Below, one piece after another: positions 13,174 through 14,819 of a DNA stretch of 14,819 nucleotides. Source of the stretch: JAGOQQ01 sp031973235 (GTDB lineage Bacteria; Patescibacteriota; Minisyncoccia; Phycocordibacterales; UBA9973). The position numbers and the translations under genes were made by a program. The notes beneath the pieces were generated by a model. The model ran no database searches and was not told the origin of the DNA. It saw only the letters and a list, made by a program, of their open reading frames with translations. Each line of letters starts with the position of its first letter. Position 1 is the stretch's first letter. The DNA lies in assembly GCA_031973235.1 (NCBI GenBank), contig DALYDM010000015.1:1-14819 (forward strand), given 5' to 3'.

Positions 13174-14418
13174 ATGCTTCAAAAGATTACCCAAAAACTT
13201 AATACAATATTTGAACTGGATACAAGAAAAATACTCGGCAGGGCTTCGTATCTACTTGGCAGTCAAGCATTTAGCAACCTGCTTTCATTTGGGGTGGCGG
13301 TAACGGCTGCACACTTTTTAAGCAAGGACACATATGGGACATATAGATATATCCTTTCTACGGTTAGCTTCATTGGAGCCTTTTCGTTAACCGGACTTTC
13401 TACTGCAATCATCAGGGAAACTGCTCGAGGATACGACCATTTATATCGAAATTCGATCGAAAAATCACTGAAGTGGTCGATTCCTTCAATACTTATTGGA
13501 ATTGGTGTAGGTCTGTGGTATTTAATACACGGAAATATAATACTAGGATTTTCAATAACTGTCGGTGGAATTCTCTTTCCATTTATACAATCGCTTTTAC
13601 TTTTTCGTTCGTACCTAAACGGAAAAGAATCTTTCAAAGCATTAATGCTCTCAAATATATTCTATTCGTCGATCACCTCAGGAGTACTTATTGTGACGCT
13701 TTTCTTCAAACCTTCGGTCGTCACACTTGTGTATGCATACTATATTTCAAACATTGTCGCGACAGCAATCTTGAGTTTCGTAATAAAAAAATATTTTAAG
13801 CCAAACAACAATTTAGACAGTAATTCCCAAAAACTTGAGCACCACATGAGCATCATGAACATACTGGACACCGGTGCAACTCAGCTCGACAAGGTACTCT
13901 TATTTCAAATCGCCGGACCTGTTGAAGTAGCAAGATATGTGTTTGCAACAATAATCCCTGAACAGCTTCGAAATATTGTGAAGTACACATCGACACTGTC
14001 ATTGCCAATTTTTTCAAACCTACCTAAAGAAACCTCAAGATCTAAGGCATTATTTTTAGCAAAAAAATTATTTTTAATAACACTACCTGTAGTGGTTTTG
14101 TATTATATTTTTGCCCCATTAATTTATAAAGTATTTTTCCCATCCTACATAGAAGTTATCGGGTACTCACAGTTATTTGCTCTTATATTATTATTTGATG
14201 GTGGTATCACAGGCACAGCACTCAAAGCTCAAGGTGAAATAAAGAAAATATATTTAGTAAACATATCGGCAAACATTACTAAAGTAGCTTTACTTGTCGC
14301 TCTTGGAATCACAATGGGGATTTGGGGTGTAATATTATCAAGAATAATAAGTAGAATGATTAGTTTTTTTGTATCATACATAGCACTCGAGCGAACACAA
14401 ACACATGCCGGAAAATAA
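13174..14418 (+). CDS. Wzx-like oligosaccharide flippase (MOP/PST superfamily)
   Basis: Polytopic membrane protein of 414 residues with about 12 hydrophobic helices, the length and layout of polysaccharide transporters that flip undecaprenyl-linked oligosaccharides. The family-typical N-terminal pattern is present: ASYLLGSQAFSNLLSFGVAV, then AAHFLSKDTYGTYRYILS and FSLTGLSTAIIRETARG. A central cytosolic stretch (about residues 205-225, rich in Asn, Ser and Gln) separates the two halves, and HMSIMNILDTGATQLDKVLL opens the second half. The ATG at 13174 has no Shine-Dalgarno. It overlaps the next gene by 14 nt. Placed with a sugar-phosphate transferase and a Wzy-like protein, a flippase role in the same pathway is the best reading. 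Confidence 0.88.
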   Translation: MLQKITQKLNTIFELDTRKILGRASYLLGSQAFSNLLSFGVAVTAAHFLSKDTYGTYRYILSTVSFIGAFSLTGLSTAIIRETARGYDHLYRNSIEKSLKWSIPSILIGIGVGLWYLIHGNIILGFSITVGGILFPFIQSLLLFRSYLNGKESFKALMLSNIFYSSITSGVLIVTLFFKPSVVTLVYAYYISNIVATAILSFVIKKYFKPNNNLDSNSQKLEHHMSIMNILDTGATQLDKVLLFQIAGPVEVARYVFATIIPEQLRNIVKYTSTLSLPIFSNLPKETSRSKALFLAKKLFLITLPVVVLYYIFAPLIYKVFFPSYIEVIGYSQLFALILLFDGGITGTALKAQGEIKKIYLVNISANITKVALLVALGITMGIWGVILSRIISRMISFFVSYIALERTQTHAGK

Positions 14419-14819
14419 AAAAAATTTAATAGTAATTGCATGTATCACATTTTTTTCAATTATATTGAGTTTTATTATTGTACAGAAATTTCCACCCTTA
14501 CCAATCGTTTCAGATTCTGAGGATTATCACATCATTGCTTCAGGAATTTTAAACGAAGGTAAGTATCTTTCAATTGCAAACCAAACACTTCTAATTTACC
14601 CACCACTATATCCTCTTTTCCTTGTGGTAAGCTATTCGCTCAGCCACATTGGTGCATATACATTTGTCTATGGATTACAGTATATTCTCATTGGATGCAT
14701 GGCGATATTGATGTTTTTTATACTTCGTAAGTTTTCGAAAATAAATCTCGTCACATCAATCATCTCTTCGGTAACAATACTTTTCTGGCCATACTTTGTA
14801 TTGTATTCGCAACTCATTA
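14405..14819 (+). CDS. GT-C type membrane glycosyltransferase, ArnT/PMT-like (partial, right edge)
   Basis: An open frame of 138 codons runs from the ATG at 14405 off the right end. The first helix (about residues 7-25) is followed by VSDSEDYHIIASGILNEGKY (about 36-55). This is the first extracytoplasmic-loop pattern of lipid-dependent GT-C enzymes (PMT, ArnT, GT39), in which an acidic residue is catalytic. YPPLYPLFLVVSY and further helices follow. It overlaps the flippase stop by 14 nt, suggesting translational coupling and a shared operon. It probably transfers sugars from polyprenyl-phosphate donors on the outer side of the membrane. Only the N-terminal part is present, so the family call is moderate. 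Confidence 0.7.
   Translation, partial: MPENKKNLIVIACITFFSIILSFIIVQKFPPLPIVSDSEDYHIIASGILNEGKYLSIANQTLLIYPPLYPLFLVVSYSLSHIGAYTFVYGLQYILIGCMAILMFFILRKFSKINLVTSIISSVTILFWPYFVLYSQLI

Noticed and set aside
1..14819. tRNA, rRNA, CRISPR array, IS element or TGA recoding
   Set aside because: No cloverleaf-like, spaced-repeat or transposase signal seen; complete genes read through with the standard bacterial code.

Overview
The window looks like a scaffold of a Candidate Phyla Radiation (Patescibacteria) genome, most likely of the Parcubacteria/Paceibacteria branch. The base composition is AT-rich, the ribosomal proteins are compact, and the spc-type ribosomal cluster passes directly from rpsE to rplO with no rpmD (L30), a loss known to be general in that radiation. 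Other signs are the zinc-binding short S14, a VirD4/TraD-like DNA-transport ATPase of the kind common in these genomes, and a surface-polysaccharide cluster. The assignment to lineage is inference; no 16S rRNA gene is present. The scaffold carries two runs of exactly ten N, both inside genes of the polysaccharide cluster.

Layout. Bases 1-1883 (minus) hold a P-loop DNA-transport ATPase that runs off the left edge. Bases 1960-3370 (minus) hold map and a divergent adk, apparently a separate unit with its own extended -10 promoter. Bases 3501-7456 (minus) hold rpsN-rpsH-rplF-rplR-rpsE-rplO-secY, which starts from a near-consensus sigma70-type promoter at 7594-7622 and ends at a perfect 16-bp hairpin at 3429-3463. 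The usual upstream genes (rplN-rplX-rplE) and downstream genes (infA-rpmJ-rpsM and so on) are not adjacent, so this is a piece of the S10-spc-alpha supercluster set among unrelated genes.

Bases 7606-14819 hold a surface glycan (EPS/O-antigen-like) locus. It contains a Wzy/WaaL-like polymerase or ligase with a C-terminal TPR region (minus), a divergently transcribed polyprenyl-phosphate sugar-1-phosphate transferase followed by a GT2-like glycosyltransferase (plus), a converging methyltransferase plus P-loop kinase-like pair (minus), and a Wzx-like flippase followed by the start of a GT-C membrane glycosyltransferase (plus). Together these suggest the Wzx/Wzy route: the transferase starts a lipid-linked sugar, glycosyltransferases extend it, the methyltransferase or kinase-like protein may modify it, the flippase exports it and the Wzy/WaaL-like protein polymerises or transfers it.

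Regulatory pattern. Several transcription units begin with TGnTATxxT-type extended -10 boxes very close to the start codon, which implies leaderless or near-leaderless mRNAs. One 9-base box (TGTTATACT) is found unchanged upstream of both adk and the ATPase gene. Inside the ribosomal operon the start codons lack Shine-Dalgarno sequences and often sit in a TTTATG context. All 15 complete genes stop at TAA (12) or TAG (3); none uses TGA. No stretch longer than 300 bases lacks a gene, and no RNA gene, CRISPR array or insertion sequence was recognised.
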